Origin: Rhizobium oryziradicis
GTDB taxonomy: Bacteria; Pseudomonadota; Alphaproteobacteria; Rhizobiales; Rhizobiaceae
Length of the DNA: 64,000 nucleotides
Assembly: GCF_001939045.1 (NCBI RefSeq)
Contig: NZ_MKIM01000028.1
Span: forward strand, 647,132 to 711,131
Reading direction: 5' to 3'
The notes under the pieces were generated by a model. That model worked only from the letters and a program-made list of their open reading frames with translations. It made no database searches and was not told the DNA's origin. This document shows positions 47,276-56,744 of the stretch, piece by piece. Both the position numbers and the translations under genes were made by a program. Every line of letters begins with the position of its first letter. Positions within the stretch are counted from its first letter, which is position 1.

Positions 47276-48754
47276 TTATTTCTTCGCCACACCCGGAAGC
47301 GTCACGCGAAAGACTTGGAACATGGTGTCAACCTCAGCACCGTCAGCCGCCTTGTAGGCGGCACCCACCTGATAGCCATTCTGCGTCAGGAAGTCGTTGT
47401 CATTGGCAACAAACATGAAGAAATCATCGGGAGCGGCGGGATCGAGCACGGGTGCAATTGAAATTGCTTCCCACTTTTCCGAGAGATTGTTCTTGTCGTT
47501 CGGTGCACCATTGTGCAGGCCAAAACGGGCGAGATCCTTGGCATCATTGAGGTCGATGAACGGGGTCACTGTTGCCACCTTCACCGATGCATCAACCACA
47601 CCCTTGGGGGCCACAGGTTTGAAGCCGTCAAACTCGGTATTGGCAATATCGGTGGCACTCGATAGATCCACCACATCAATCTTGCGATAGACGGACGTGT
47701 CGCCCTTCAGGCCCTGGCCATTGTTGCTGTCACGCGCCAGCATCAGAAATGTCTTGTCGGACAGCGCCAGAATTTCGCTTTGGGCCGCAACGGCGACCTT
47801 ACCCTTGTCATCAAATGTGGGCAACGGCACAACATATTCATGCACCAGCCTGAGATTATCCACGTTCGCAGCATCATAGATCAAGGCGCGGGTATTCATG
47901 CGGGTGGTTTTCTTGTCGCCGCCATCCTGGCGGGTTGCCGATTGCAAGACGGCAATCAAATATTTGCCATCGGGCGTGAGCGACATTCCCTCAAGACCCT
48001 GATTGTTCTGGCGGCCCGTATCCGGGTCTTTCGGATCGGGCTTCTTGCCACCCTCACCGACGTTGTCAGACGAGAAATTGATCTCTCCCTTGCGCATCGG
48101 CAAAAAAGCCTTTGGCGGTTGGGTCGCTGAGATCATTTTGCCGTCGGTGCCGAAATGGTAGATGTAAGGACCGTATTCGTCGCTGATCAACATGGAGCCG
48201 TCTTTGAGGCGCACAACCGCTTCGGGGTCCAGCGCCACTTTTCCATTTTTTGCTTCTGGCAAGACAGGCATATTGCCACTCGCAGCACGCACGCCGCTTT
48301 CAGGATCGAGGCCGGTGGTTGGTTTGCCCTGATTATCCGACAGAATAATCGTATCGGCGAGTTTTGCCTCGAACCCCGTTTGCTGTTCTGCCTGTGGCAG
48401 GGTCTCAGCCGGTGCCGCTGGTGTCAGGTGAAAATCAATCCGGTTGATGCGATCGTTGTAATCGGTTGTGCCTTCAACATTATATCCGCGGTCTGGCAGC
48501 AAAAACAGCGAGCCTGAATAACCTGTACCGTCCTTTCTCCAGCTCGACAGATCCATTGCCATGCCGGAACCAGAACCGAATGTGTCTCCAAACCGATCTT
48601 TCTGACTGGCTGGAATACGACCGACGGCAACCAGACCGTGATTAACAAGTGTCACGCCAGCCACTGTCGCCGAGCTCTCGGCCAATGCACCCGAACTCAA
48701 GCAAAAAACAACGCCAGCGGCAAGAAACGCCGATTTACAGGAAAGCAAATTCAT
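47276..48754 (-). CDS. Esterase-like activity of phytase family protein (exported)
   Basis: This protein of about 492 aa has a clear signal peptide (MNLLSCKSAFLAAGVVFCLSSGALA). The mature part matches the phytase-like esterase family: LVNHGLVAVGRIPASQKDRFGDTFGSGSGMA, LLPDRGYN, DPEAVVRLKDGSMLISDEYGPYIYHF and NNQGLEGMSLTPDGKYLIAVLQS, read in segments; these are strands of a beta-propeller. It is periplasmic or secreted; the substrate (phosphoester or other) is not readable. GGAGG precedes the ATG at 48754 by seven bases; the longer frame to 48796 is rejected. It is convergent with recG. Confidence 0.88.
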   Translation of the reverse strand: MNLLSCKSAFLAAGVVFCLSSGALAESSATVAGVTLVNHGLVAVGRIPASQKDRFGDTFGSGSGMAMDLSSWRKDGTGYSGSLFLLPDRGYNVEGTTDYNDRINRIDFHLTPAAPAETLPQAEQQTGFEAKLADTIILSDNQGKPTTGLDPESGVRAASGNMPVLPEAKNGKVALDPEAVVRLKDGSMLISDEYGPYIYHFGTDGKMISATQPPKAFLPMRKGEINFSSDNVGEGGKKPDPKDPDTGRQNNQGLEGMSLTPDGKYLIAVLQSATRQDGGDKKTTRMNTRALIYDAANVDNLRLVHEYVVPLPTFDDKGKVAVAAQSEILALSDKTFLMLARDSNNGQGLKGDTSVYRKIDVVDLSSATDIANTEFDGFKPVAPKGVVDASVKVATVTPFIDLNDAKDLARFGLHNGAPNDKNNLSEKWEAISIAPVLDPAAPDDFFMFVANDNDFLTQNGYQVGAAYKAADGAEVDTMFQVFRVTLPGVAKK

Positions 48755-48886
48755 CCCAAACCTCCAGGAATAGTGTGGGATACGCTGAACCGACACGCTG
48801 AAACCAGCAAAGATTCACCAATTGTCGCACCCCTTCCCTGCAATTATGCTGTATAAATGACAGAGGCGTGACAAAAACGAGAAAGA

Positions 48887-49594
48887 TCAACTGGCCTTTT
48901 TATTCGTTACTTTAGAATTGGATCCAGTCACCGTCATCGCACTATCAACTGCTTTCCAATCGGGCATGACCAAACCGCCAGATATGAGAAGTTTCGCGCC
49001 CTCTTCCGGCGTCATATCCAAAATCTTGAGCTTGCTTTTGGGCACAAACATCAAAAAACCCGCCGTCGGCACCGGGGTGGGCGGCATAAACACCGCAACC
49101 ATCTCTTCGCCATTGGCATTCAGCTTGGCCGCAATTTCGCCCGTGGCTTCGGTTGCCACAAACACCAACGCCCACATGCCGGGACTTGGAAATTCAATCA
49201 GCCCGACGGTCTTATAGGAGTTGGATTTTTCCTTCAGTGCTGTCTCAAAAATCTGCTTCAGACTTTTGTGCAATGTGCGCACCAGCGGCATGCGGTTGAG
49301 AAGCGATTCACCAAAATTGACAACCGACCGGCCAACCAGATTGCGGCCGAGAAAGCCGATGATCGTAATGCAGATGACCGCGATCAGCAGGCCCATTCCG
49401 GGGATGGTGATGTTAAAATAATAGGCCGGATTGTAACGCTCAGGAATATAAGGCGTCACCCAGCTATCTGCCCAATCAATGAAGGCAAATGTCAGCCAGA
49501 TGGTGATGGCAAGCGGCGCACAAATAATCATGCCCGTGAGAAAATTTGTCCGCAAGCGGGCGGCAAAGGAAATTATCTCAGGTTTTTCGGTCAT
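48887..49594 (-). CDS. DUF502 domain-containing membrane protein
   Basis: This 235-aa protein of the DUF502 family has two N-terminal membrane helices (about 18-40 with FLTGMIICAPLAITIWLTFAF, and about 65-88) and a soluble C-terminal domain. Family markers are LPLVRTLHKSLKQIFE-like RMPLVRTLHKSLKQ, then IEFPSPGMWALVFVATEATGEI and FMPPTPVPTAGFLMFVPKSK. The function is unknown in bacteria. It is 18 bp downstream of the GNAT gene. Confidence 0.9.
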   Translation of the reverse strand: MTEKPEIISFAARLRTNFLTGMIICAPLAITIWLTFAFIDWADSWVTPYIPERYNPAYYFNITIPGMGLLIAVICITIIGFLGRNLVGRSVVNFGESLLNRMPLVRTLHKSLKQIFETALKEKSNSYKTVGLIEFPSPGMWALVFVATEATGEIAAKLNANGEEMVAVFMPPTPVPTAGFLMFVPKSKLKILDMTPEEGAKLLISGGLVMPDWKAVDSAMTVTGSNSKVTNKKAS

Positions 49595-49612
49595 AAGGTC
49601 CGTTTCAGTTGA

Positions 49613-50110
49613 TTATTCGCCATAGAATCCAGCATGGAAGGCAACAGTTGCACATGGAATCGCCCCCGACAAAGCCAAGACTTGAAAATACTGCGGCGGA
49701 ACCTCCGGCAAAACAAGGTCTGGTGTGTTCACAAAGCCGAAAGCACCGTAATAATCGGGCGATCCCAGCAGGCAACACCCTTTGGCCTCTTGTTCTGTGA
49801 GCTTTTCAAGCCCGGCCTTGACCAATGCACGCCCAAAACCCTGCCGCTGCCATGACGGCGCAACAGATAAAGGCCCAAGCCCAAACCACCCCTCATCGCC
49901 ATTGGAGAGGGTAACCTGCGAAAACGCGATATGCCCGATAATCTCTTCGCTATCCATCGCGACCAGAGAAATGTGCAGAGCGCCTGCGCGCCTTAGCCGA
50001 TCTACAATCAGGTGTTCGGTTTGGTTGCTATAGCTCTTCCCGGCAAAGGCAGCGATGGTAATGGCAGCAATTGCTGCCTCGTCGCCCGCCTTTTCCGGTC
50101 GAACCATCAT
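49613..50110 (-). CDS. GNAT family N-acetyltransferase
   Basis: This 165-aa protein has the GNAT fold; the acetyl-CoA pyrophosphate-binding motif reads RQGFGRALV (SWQRQGFGRALVKAGLEKL), preceded by GPLSVAPSW and followed by CCLLGSPDYYGAFGF. It resembles the YhbS-like branch. The substrate is unknown. Its start overlaps the glmS stop as ATGA, so it is coupled to glucosamine synthesis by expression. Confidence 0.88.
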   Translation of the reverse strand: MMVRPEKAGDEAAIAAITIAAFAGKSYSNQTEHLIVDRLRRAGALHISLVAMDSEEIIGHIAFSQVTLSNGDEGWFGLGPLSVAPSWQRQGFGRALVKAGLEKLTEQEAKGCCLLGSPDYYGAFGFVNTPDLVLPEVPPQYFQVLALSGAIPCATVAFHAGFYGE

Positions 50111-51933
50111 TCCACCGTCACCGATTTTGCCAGATTGCGCGGCTGATCAACATCCGTACCCATAAACACCGCCGTGTGGTAGGCCAAAAGCTGAATGGGC
50201 AGCGAGAACACCATAGGCGCAATAATCTCAGCCACATTGGGCAGAACAATTGTCGCCATGGTTTCAAGCTTGGAACTTGCAGCGCCCTTTTCATCGGTGA
50301 TGAAAATGATCTTGCCGCCGCGTGCTGCCACTTCCTGCATGTTGGACACCGTTTTATCAAAGAAACGGTCATGCGGCGCGATGACAATCACCGGCATGTT
50401 TTCATCAATCAGCGCAATCGGCCCATGCTTCAACTCGCCAGCCGCATAGCCTTCGGCATGAATATAGGAGATTTCCTTCAGCTTCAGCGCCCCCTCAAGC
50501 GCCAGCGGATAGCTGGTGCCGCGCCCAAGATAGAGCACATCCTTGAACCGTGACAGTTCCCGAGACAGGCTCTCCATCTGCGGCTGAATGAGGTTCAAAA
50601 CCTTGCTCATAATGCGCGGCATTTCAGCAAGATGGCGCACAAGTTCGTTTTCATCCGCAGGGGTGATCAATCCGCGTGCCTTGCCCGCCGCAATGGCAAG
50701 TGACGCCATCACCGCCAGCTGGCAGGTAAAGGCCTTGGTGGAGGCAACACCGATTTCCGGCCCAGCCAAAATCGGAAACACCGCATCGGCTTCGCGGGCA
50801 ATGGTGGATTCCTTGACATTAACGATGGCACCAATTTTCAGGCCAGAATCCTTGCAATAGCGCAAGGATGCCAGCGTATCGGCGGTCTCGCCCGATTGGG
50901 AGATAAACAATGCCGCCTGATCCGGCGACAGCGGCATCTCGCGGTAGCGGAACTCTGACGCCACATCAATTTCGACTGGCAAGCGCGCATAGCGCTCAAA
51001 CCAGTATTTCCCGACCAAGCCTGCAAGATAGGCGGTGCCGCAGGCGGAAATTGCTAGTCCACGCAGGTTTTTGAAATCAATGGCGGCATCCGCCGGTTTC
51101 ACCGTATGGTCCGCGAAATCAACATAATGCGACAGCGCGTGCGAGATCACTTCCGGCTGTTCATAGATTTCCTTTTCCATGAAATGCCGGTGATTGCCTT
51201 TATCGACCACATAGGCGCTGGCTTGCGAAATCTGACGCGCACGGCTGACCGGGTTGCCGCTGTAATCAAAGACCTGTGCACCATCGGTTTTCACAACGGC
51301 AAAATCGCCATCCACGAGATAGCTGATTTCGTTGGTGAAAGGCGAAAGCGCAATCGCATCAGAGCCTAAGAACATTTCACCACGACCATAGCCAATCGCC
51401 AACGGCGGCCCAAAGCGGGCGGCAAAAATGGTGTTTGGATCATCGGCAAACATCACCACCAGCGCATAGGCTCCGGTAATGCGGTTCAGAGTGGCCAGCA
51501 TGGCGGCCTTGGAATCGAGCGCGCTTTTGCGGTATTTTGCGGCAAGATGCGCCACAACTTCGGTATCCGTCTGGCTGGTGAAAACCGCGCCTTCCGCCAA
51601 CAATTCATCACGAAGTTCAGAGAAATTCTCGATGATGCCATTGTGTACAACGGCCACGCCATCGACAAAATGCGGATGGGCATTGGTTTCATTGGGCACG
51701 CCGTGTGTGGCCCAACGGGTATGGGCAATGCCGATATTGCCGGGAAGCGGCTCTTCAGATAGCTTTTTCTCAAGATTGAAAAGCTTGCCTTCTGCCCGGC
51801 GGCGATCCATCACGCCGTGGTCCAGCGTGGCAACGCCCGCAGAATCATATCCCCGGTATTCAAGCCGCTTTAGCGCATCCACAAGGCGCTCTGCCACAGG
51901 CTGGCAACCGACAATTCCAACGATTCCGCACAT
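50107..51933 (-). CDS. glmS: Glutamine--fructose-6-phosphate aminotransferase
   Basis: This 608-aa enzyme makes glucosamine-6-phosphate. The N-terminal glutaminase has nucleophile Cys2 (MCGIVGIVG), HTRWATHGVPNETNAHPH and FNSN-type loop VVHNGIIEN; two SIS sugar isomerase domains follow, with CGTAYLAG, SQSGETADTL and GRGTSYPLALEGALKLKEISYIHAEGY in segments; the C-terminus ends DQPRNLAKSVTVE. An N-terminal extension up to 52041 is removed because Cys2 must be exposed. No glmS ribozyme is visible. Confidence 0.97.
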   Translation of the reverse strand: MCGIVGIVGCQPVAERLVDALKRLEYRGYDSAGVATLDHGVMDRRRAEGKLFNLEKKLSEEPLPGNIGIAHTRWATHGVPNETNAHPHFVDGVAVVHNGIIENFSELRDELLAEGAVFTSQTDTEVVAHLAAKYRKSALDSKAAMLATLNRITGAYALVVMFADDPNTIFAARFGPPLAIGYGRGEMFLGSDAIALSPFTNEISYLVDGDFAVVKTDGAQVFDYSGNPVSRARQISQASAYVVDKGNHRHFMEKEIYEQPEVISHALSHYVDFADHTVKPADAAIDFKNLRGLAISACGTAYLAGLVGKYWFERYARLPVEIDVASEFRYREMPLSPDQAALFISQSGETADTLASLRYCKDSGLKIGAIVNVKESTIAREADAVFPILAGPEIGVASTKAFTCQLAVMASLAIAAGKARGLITPADENELVRHLAEMPRIMSKVLNLIQPQMESLSRELSRFKDVLYLGRGTSYPLALEGALKLKEISYIHAEGYAAGELKHGPIALIDENMPVIVIAPHDRFFDKTVSNMQEVAARGGKIIFITDEKGAASSKLETMATIVLPNVAEIIAPMVFSLPIQLLAYHTAVFMGTDVDQPRNLAKSVTVE

Positions 51934-52000
51934 GCACGTCTCCTTCTCGCAAAACAACAGGGCTTTCGAATCCCGAAAGACGAGAGTCTTCTGTTCTCGT

Positions 52001-52048
52001 TTGTCTTTTCGGGAAAACCGGTTTCCACTTTTCCCTGACAAACTCTAG
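52001..52048. repeat. Palindromic repeat between glmU and glmS (copy 3)
   Basis: TTGTC and GGGAAAA on the left pair with TTTTCCC and TGACAA on the right, with CCGGTTTCCAC in the loop. The right half, TTTTCCCTGACAAACTCTA, matches the mazG-hflX element at 13610-13627 base for base. Confidence 0.65.
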
Positions 52049-52139
52049 CGCTGCGAGATCTTTCCTAATGGTTTTGCTGGAATTGGCAATCAACGCGGCA
52101 GTCACTTTGGGTTTCGCTGCGTTACGAAAATATCGGCCT

Positions 52140-53501
52140 TTATGACTTGGATTTTTTCATTGCCTTGATGGCGAGATTGCGCGCGCGAATCGTCTTTGCG
52201 CGCTCGGGCTTTATCTCCTGGCGGGCACGGCCAAAAGCCAGCGCGTCCGCGGGCACATCCTCGGTGATCACACTGCCCGATGCGATCAGGGCACCATCAC
52301 CGATTGTCACGGGAGCGACCAACGCGCTGTTGGAACCAATGAACGCATTGGCCCCAATACGGGTTTCATGCTTGTTCACGCCGTCATAATTACAGGTGAT
52401 GGTGCCTGCGCCGATATTGGTACCAACCCCAACGAAAGCATCACCGATATAACTGAGGTGATTGACCTTGGCACCAGCCCCAATGTCTGCCTTCTTCACC
52501 TCGCAGAAATTGCCAACCTTGGAGCCTTCGCCCAGATGTGCACCGGGGCGCAGCCGTGCATAGGGGCCGACAGTCGCACCCTTTGCCACATGCGCACCTT
52601 CAAGATGGGAAAATGCATGAATCACGGCACCGCTTTCCACCGTAACGCCGGGACCAAACACCACGTTTGGCTCAATCAACGCATCCTGACCAATCACCGT
52701 ATCATGGCTGAGAAACACGGTTTCTGGCGCAATCATCGAAACACCAGAGATCATGATCTCAAGGCGGCGACGCTCCTGCCAGAGCTTTTCAATAGCAGCC
52801 AATTCCGCACGATTGTTACAACCCGACAATTCCGTCTCAGGCGCATCAATCGCCACCGCCTTGCCGCCTTTTGCACGGACAATTTCAACCAGATCAGTCA
52901 GATAATATTCGCCCTTGGCGTTGGCATTGCCAATATTGGAGAGCAGCTCAAGCGCCTTGGCTCCATTAATCGCCATCAGGCCGCTGTTACACCATGTCAC
53001 CTTGCGCTCTTCATCGCTGGCGTCTTTTTCTTCACGAATGGCAATCAGTGCGCCATTTTCAACCAAAAGCCGACCATAGCCTGTTGGCTTCTCAGTGTGG
53101 AAACCGATAACCACAACGTCATTGCCTTCGGCCATCGCAGCGCGGGCCGATTTCAGCGTCTCGGGGGTGATCAATGGCACATCGCCATAGGCAACGAGAA
53201 TTTCATCATAGCCGCGTGCAATCGCTTCTTTAGCCGTCAATACCGCATGGCCGGTACCAAGACGTTCGGTCTGCAAAAAGGGTGTCACGCTTAAGCCCTT
53301 GAGGCTTGCGGCCTTGGCCACATTCTCGGCATCGCGGCCCACCACCAGCGCCACATCGTCAATGCCCGCTGCCAAAACCGCGGCCGTCACATGAGCAATC
53401 ATTGGACGCCCAGCCACCGGGTGCAGCACTTTGGAGATCGAGGATTTCATCCGTGTGCTATCGCCTGCGGCAAGAATAACGGCAAGACAGGTGCGGCTCA
53501 T
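52140..53501 (-). CDS. glmU: Bifunctional UDP-N-acetylglucosamine pyrophosphorylase / glucosamine-1-P N-acetyltransferase
   Basis: This 453-aa enzyme makes UDP-GlcNAc. The N-terminal uridyltransferase starts [27 protein letters not shown]; the C-terminal left-handed beta-helix has the hexapeptide repeats [15 protein letters not shown] and [16 protein letters not shown], with catalytic His in the NHLSYIGD region. The nucleotide motif reads AGDSTRM, where most have AGxGTRM. It lies 206 bp before glmS on the same strand, so both UDP-GlcNAc steps are linked. Confidence 0.97.
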   Translation of the reverse strand: MSRTCLAVILAAGDSTRMKSSISKVLHPVAGRPMIAHVTAAVLAAGIDDVALVVGRDAENVAKAASLKGLSVTPFLQTERLGTGHAVLTAKEAIARGYDEILVAYGDVPLITPETLKSARAAMAEGNDVVVIGFHTEKPTGYGRLLVENGALIAIREEKDASDEERKVTWCNSGLMAINGAKALELLSNIGNANAKGEYYLTDLVEIVRAKGGKAVAIDAPETELSGCNNRAELAAIEKLWQERRRLEIMISGVSMIAPETVFLSHDTVIGQDALIEPNVVFGPGVTVESGAVIHAFSHLEGAHVAKGATVGPYARLRPGAHLGEGSKVGNFCEVKKADIGAGAKVNHLSYIGDAFVGVGTNIGAGTITCNYDGVNKHETRIGANAFIGSNSALVAPVTIGDGALIASGSVITEDVPADALAFGRARQEIKPERAKTIRARNLAIKAMKKSKS

Positions 53502-53570
53502 GGTATCTCCGAATGCAAATCACGTTTATGCGTGAGCTACCATGAGCGCGCCTCCATCAGCAAGCGCCCT

Positions 53571-54734
53571 TCAAATATATTGCGGGCGATCGTCCAGACT
53601 GAGGCCCGGAAACACCGTTCCCGTCAGCGACGACGCTGACAAACCAAACTGCTTGCTCAACAAGGCAGCCGCCACGGCACGCACATCGCCGGTAGGGTTA
53701 AGGTCGCGGTTGTCAAGCAGGTTTTGGTCTTTCAAACCCGGCCATTTGCCATAAACCCGACCACCCCTCACGGCACCGCCTGCGATGATGCAACACCCGC
53801 CCGTTCCGTGATCGGTTCCGGCATTGGCATTTTGCCGCACCGTGCGACCAAACTCCGTCATGGCCACAACGGCCGTTTTGCGCCACGCGTCTGGCCCCAG
53901 CTCATCCCGCAGGGTCAAAATTGCGGCGGCGAGATTGCGGACAGCACTGGCAAAATTGTCTTTTTGCTGCACATGCGTATCCCATCCCGTCACCGAAAAA
54001 CTGGCGATACGATAGCGCTCATTCAGCAGGGACGCCGCCATTTTTGCCATGTCTTTGACGCCGCCGCCGCGCTTTTGCTGCTTGTACAGCAAATCCGTAT
54101 AGGCATCGATACCGATAGCCTCTTTAAAGGTGGCGGCAAATTGTGGATCATCCTGATACAGCCGCGCCAGAAAGCCCAGCTCATCTCCGCCCATGGCCAG
54201 ATCGGCCTGCGGAGACCAGACATCTGCTCTGTTCGGCCCGGAGAGAATGATCTCCTTGCCGCTGGAAATATCGATGGCCTGCACCGGCGTGTTGGTAAGC
54301 GACAGCGCACGGTTAAGCCAGCCGCTGTCCTTGGATGCCAAACTCATGCCCCCGGCTTCCAAGATATCCTGTCCGTCAAAATGGCTGCGTTGGTTGCGAT
54401 AGGGCGTGGAAACCGCATGGACAAAGCCCAACTCGCCCGCCTTCCACAAGGGCATAAGCGGTGCCGCAACCGGATTGAGACCAAAGAAACCATCCAGATC
54501 AATCAAACCTTGATCAGAAGACAGCGCCAGATCCGGTCTGGCAAGTTTCAAGGCCGGATCACCATAGGGCTGCACCAGATCCAGCCCGTCCATGGCTCCT
54601 CGCAAAATAATCGCGATAAAGCGGTTATCACCCGGCATTTCGGCAAAAGCCAAAGGGGTGAAGATAGGGGCGGCAGCGGCGCAGCAGGCTGCGCCCAAAA
54701 AGCCGCGCCGTGAGAGCGTGTTTGGCATTTCCAT
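53571..54734 (-). CDS. DUF1501 domain-containing Tat-exported protein
   Basis: This 387-aa protein of the DUF1501 family begins with a twin-arginine signal, SRRGFLGAACCAAAAP. The mature part shows FIAIILRGAMDGLDLVQPYGDP and VVAMTEFGRTVRQNANAGTDHGTGG, family hallmarks related to the alkaline phosphatase superfamily. The function is not known. A second ATG at 54728 is possible. It follows the DUF1800 gene by 13 bp. The DUF1501/DUF1800 pairing is seen in many bacteria and suggests one exported complex or pathway. Confidence 0.88.
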   Translation of the reverse strand: MEMPNTLSRRGFLGAACCAAAAPIFTPLAFAEMPGDNRFIAIILRGAMDGLDLVQPYGDPALKLARPDLALSSDQGLIDLDGFFGLNPVAAPLMPLWKAGELGFVHAVSTPYRNQRSHFDGQDILEAGGMSLASKDSGWLNRALSLTNTPVQAIDISSGKEIILSGPNRADVWSPQADLAMGGDELGFLARLYQDDPQFAATFKEAIGIDAYTDLLYKQQKRGGGVKDMAKMAASLLNERYRIASFSVTGWDTHVQQKDNFASAVRNLAAAILTLRDELGPDAWRKTAVVAMTEFGRTVRQNANAGTDHGTGGCCIIAGGAVRGGRVYGKWPGLKDQNLLDNRDLNPTGDVRAVAAALLSKQFGLSASSLTGTVFPGLSLDDRPQYI

Positions 54735-54747
54735 CCTGCAATCCTCT

Positions 54748-56292
54748 TCACCGTCTGTTGAACTCGGGGGAAACCAGCGTCATCATCAATCCAGATTTTC
54801 GATTGGGGGCCTGGGTCACAACGCGAATGGTGTCATCGCGGGCGTAATCGGCCAAAACAAGCTTCACAAACTGGCGCGGGTCTTCGGTGGCCCCGCCGAC
54901 TTGATTTGTAAGCCGCCGCACCCATTGGATGCGCTGGCTCATCTGGCTGGCACTAAACCAATGATCGGACTTATCAGAAAAACCCGCCGCATCGCTTGGC
55001 CGCCAGATCGGCTGCCCTAAAGACGAAATCACATTGGCGGCCTGCCGCCCCAGCGGCTGCTTTGGTGCAGGCACCGGTTTGGCTGCATCCGCCATCTGCG
55101 GCGGCTTGGCTGCCGAAGCGCTTTTGGACGCATCCGCCATCTGCGGCTGCATCATCGGGCTCTCATTGCTCTTGCTTTGCGCCATATCGACCACCGGCAT
55201 GACAATCCGCCCGAGCGGTTTGGCATCTTCGCCCATGATGTCGTCCTTGGTGACGCCCACAGCCCGCAGGGTTGAAACAACGTAATCAAACGGCAGTTTA
55301 TACTTCTGCCCCGGCTGATCCCATGCGCCCCGGCTTTGCAGCATCGCGCGGTAAACGTCCGGCAAATAGCCATCGCCCTGCTTCCATGCCGCCACCATGG
55401 CATTGATGGCGCTATCATCGACCGTTTCAGCAATGAAATGGGCATAAAGCTGGCGGCTGACGTGGCGCATCGTTCGCTCGTCTTTGGCCAGATCTTCCAG
55501 CACGGCAACGGCATTCAGAAAAGGCTCCACGCTGCGCGTGTAGGTTTTGCCCAGCACATTGAAACTGCCCGGCTCGGCTCGGTTGACATCATAGCCCGCG
55601 GAAACGGCGATCCGGTCAAACGTAATGCCAGTCAACAGCAATGAGAGCTGCCGCACATCAGCCTGTGTATAGCCGGTGCCAGCGCCAAGGGTGTGAAGCT
55701 CCATAACTTCACGGGCAAAATTTTCGTTGGAGCCACCATCTTTGCGTTTCAAGCCTGCTTTGGAATTTGGTCCGATGGACTGGGCCTGATCGAGAAAGAC
55801 GATCATGGCCGGGTGAAGGGACACTTCCTTCAAAAGCGTCGCAAAATGTCCCCCGAGATGCGGGCGAATGGCCTCCGCCTCAAACAAGGGCACCAGCAAC
55901 CTGTTCTCCGTGCTTTTATCGGCGCTCACGGTGAAATGATTGAGCCAGAAGGTCGCAAGGCGCTCATGAAAGCCAAAAGGCGAAAGCGTGGCTTGCGCAA
56001 TCCGCGCCGAAACATCGGCGTTGAAGCGGTTGGCGACATCCTTGTTCAGCGCCTTGTCGACCTCGCCATCCGCAAAACCGGCCTTTTTCTTTTCTTCGAT
56101 TGTTTTGCGAAGAGCAAAATAATCTGCAACAGTCTGCCGCCGGGCCTCTACGCCTTCCAAAGGAAAGAAAGGCGCTTTTTGCGCAGCATCAGTCAATTGC
56201 TTCATCATCGCATCCGCGTCTTGCGGCTCGGGATCACCTTGCCGCAAACCATAGCCGTAGCGAATAGCGGCTGTCGTTGAGTGAGAAAGCAA
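54748..56292 (-). CDS. DUF1800 domain-containing protein
   Basis: This protein of about 514 aa belongs to the DUF1800 family. Visible markers are RLATFWLNHFTVS (near residue 120), NENFAREVMELHTLG (near 205) and YTQADVRQLSLLLTGI. A low-complexity insert near residues 390-430 repeats PQMADA (MMQPQMADASKSASAAKPPQM). The start is a TTG at 56292, because GGAGGTGA lies eight bases before it; a GTG at 56355 has no such site. No signal peptide is visible, in contrast to its Tat-exported partner. It is co-transcribed with the DUF1501 gene. Confidence 0.87.
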   Translation of the reverse strand: MLSHSTTAAIRYGYGLRQGDPEPQDADAMMKQLTDAAQKAPFFPLEGVEARRQTVADYFALRKTIEEKKKAGFADGEVDKALNKDVANRFNADVSARIAQATLSPFGFHERLATFWLNHFTVSADKSTENRLLVPLFEAEAIRPHLGGHFATLLKEVSLHPAMIVFLDQAQSIGPNSKAGLKRKDGGSNENFAREVMELHTLGAGTGYTQADVRQLSLLLTGITFDRIAVSAGYDVNRAEPGSFNVLGKTYTRSVEPFLNAVAVLEDLAKDERTMRHVSRQLYAHFIAETVDDSAINAMVAAWKQGDGYLPDVYRAMLQSRGAWDQPGQKYKLPFDYVVSTLRAVGVTKDDIMGEDAKPLGRIVMPVVDMAQSKSNESPMMQPQMADASKSASAAKPPQMADAAKPVPAPKQPLGRQAANVISSLGQPIWRPSDAAGFSDKSDHWFSASQMSQRIQWVRRLTNQVGGATEDPRQFVKLVLADYARDDTIRVVTQAPNRKSGLMMTLVSPEFNRR

Positions 56293-56744
56293 CGGAATCA
56301 CCTCCAGGTTAAACTCATGGTTCACCGACAGCGCCGCATGTCCTGTTAACCGCACACAGCTTGCTGTCGGAGTTTAAATCTGCCACGCAATGTTGCTTAC
56401 AAGCCATTTTGGCTTCAGGAATGATGCAATAAAAATCAGCATAACAGGCTTCAATCAAAGGACTTCCTTGAAAGCCTTCCGACTGAAGCCTCTCCTATCC
56501 GCCGCGAACCTGTCGCTCGCCCCTATGAACTGCCGTTATTGCGGTAAAAACATGGCTGAAACCTTACAGTTTGGTAAACTTTACCAAGACATGAAATACA
56601 GGCTGAAAGCCACATGGCTTCAGGCAATCGTTCAGGTTCCCGTCAGGCTGAAAAGCTTCATGCCCTTTGCCCTGCCGTCATCCTCCCCACCGCGATCGGC
56701 AGGAATGATTTCATCGATATATTTTTGAGAATGGAACCCGCACC
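56293..56744. promoter_or_regulatory. 452-bp divergent intergenic region (DUF1800 / cytochrome b561)
   Basis: No credible gene is present. The region contains a perfect 17-bp palindrome at 56571-56587 (listed separately) and an imperfect hairpin near 56602-56623 (GCTGAAAGCC against GGCTTCAGGC). Promoters for both divergent units are expected here. Confidence 0.5.
56571..56587. promoter_or_regulatory. Perfect 17-bp palindrome upstream of cytochrome b561
   Basis: TTGGTAAACTTTACCAA is a perfect 8+1+8 palindrome, about 158 bp before the cytochrome b561 start. It looks like an operator; the binding protein is unknown. Confidence 0.6.

Noticed and set aside
51934..52041. glmS ribozyme or extended GlmS N-terminus
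   Set aside because: The sequence is mostly the palindromic repeat; GlmS needs its catalytic Cys at position 2 (start 51933), and no ribozyme core was seen.
56390..56728. Small plus-strand frame with CRYCGKN resembling a zinc ribbon
   Set aside because: Only one Cys pair is present, there is no ribosome site, and the frame crosses the palindromes of the divergent promoter region.
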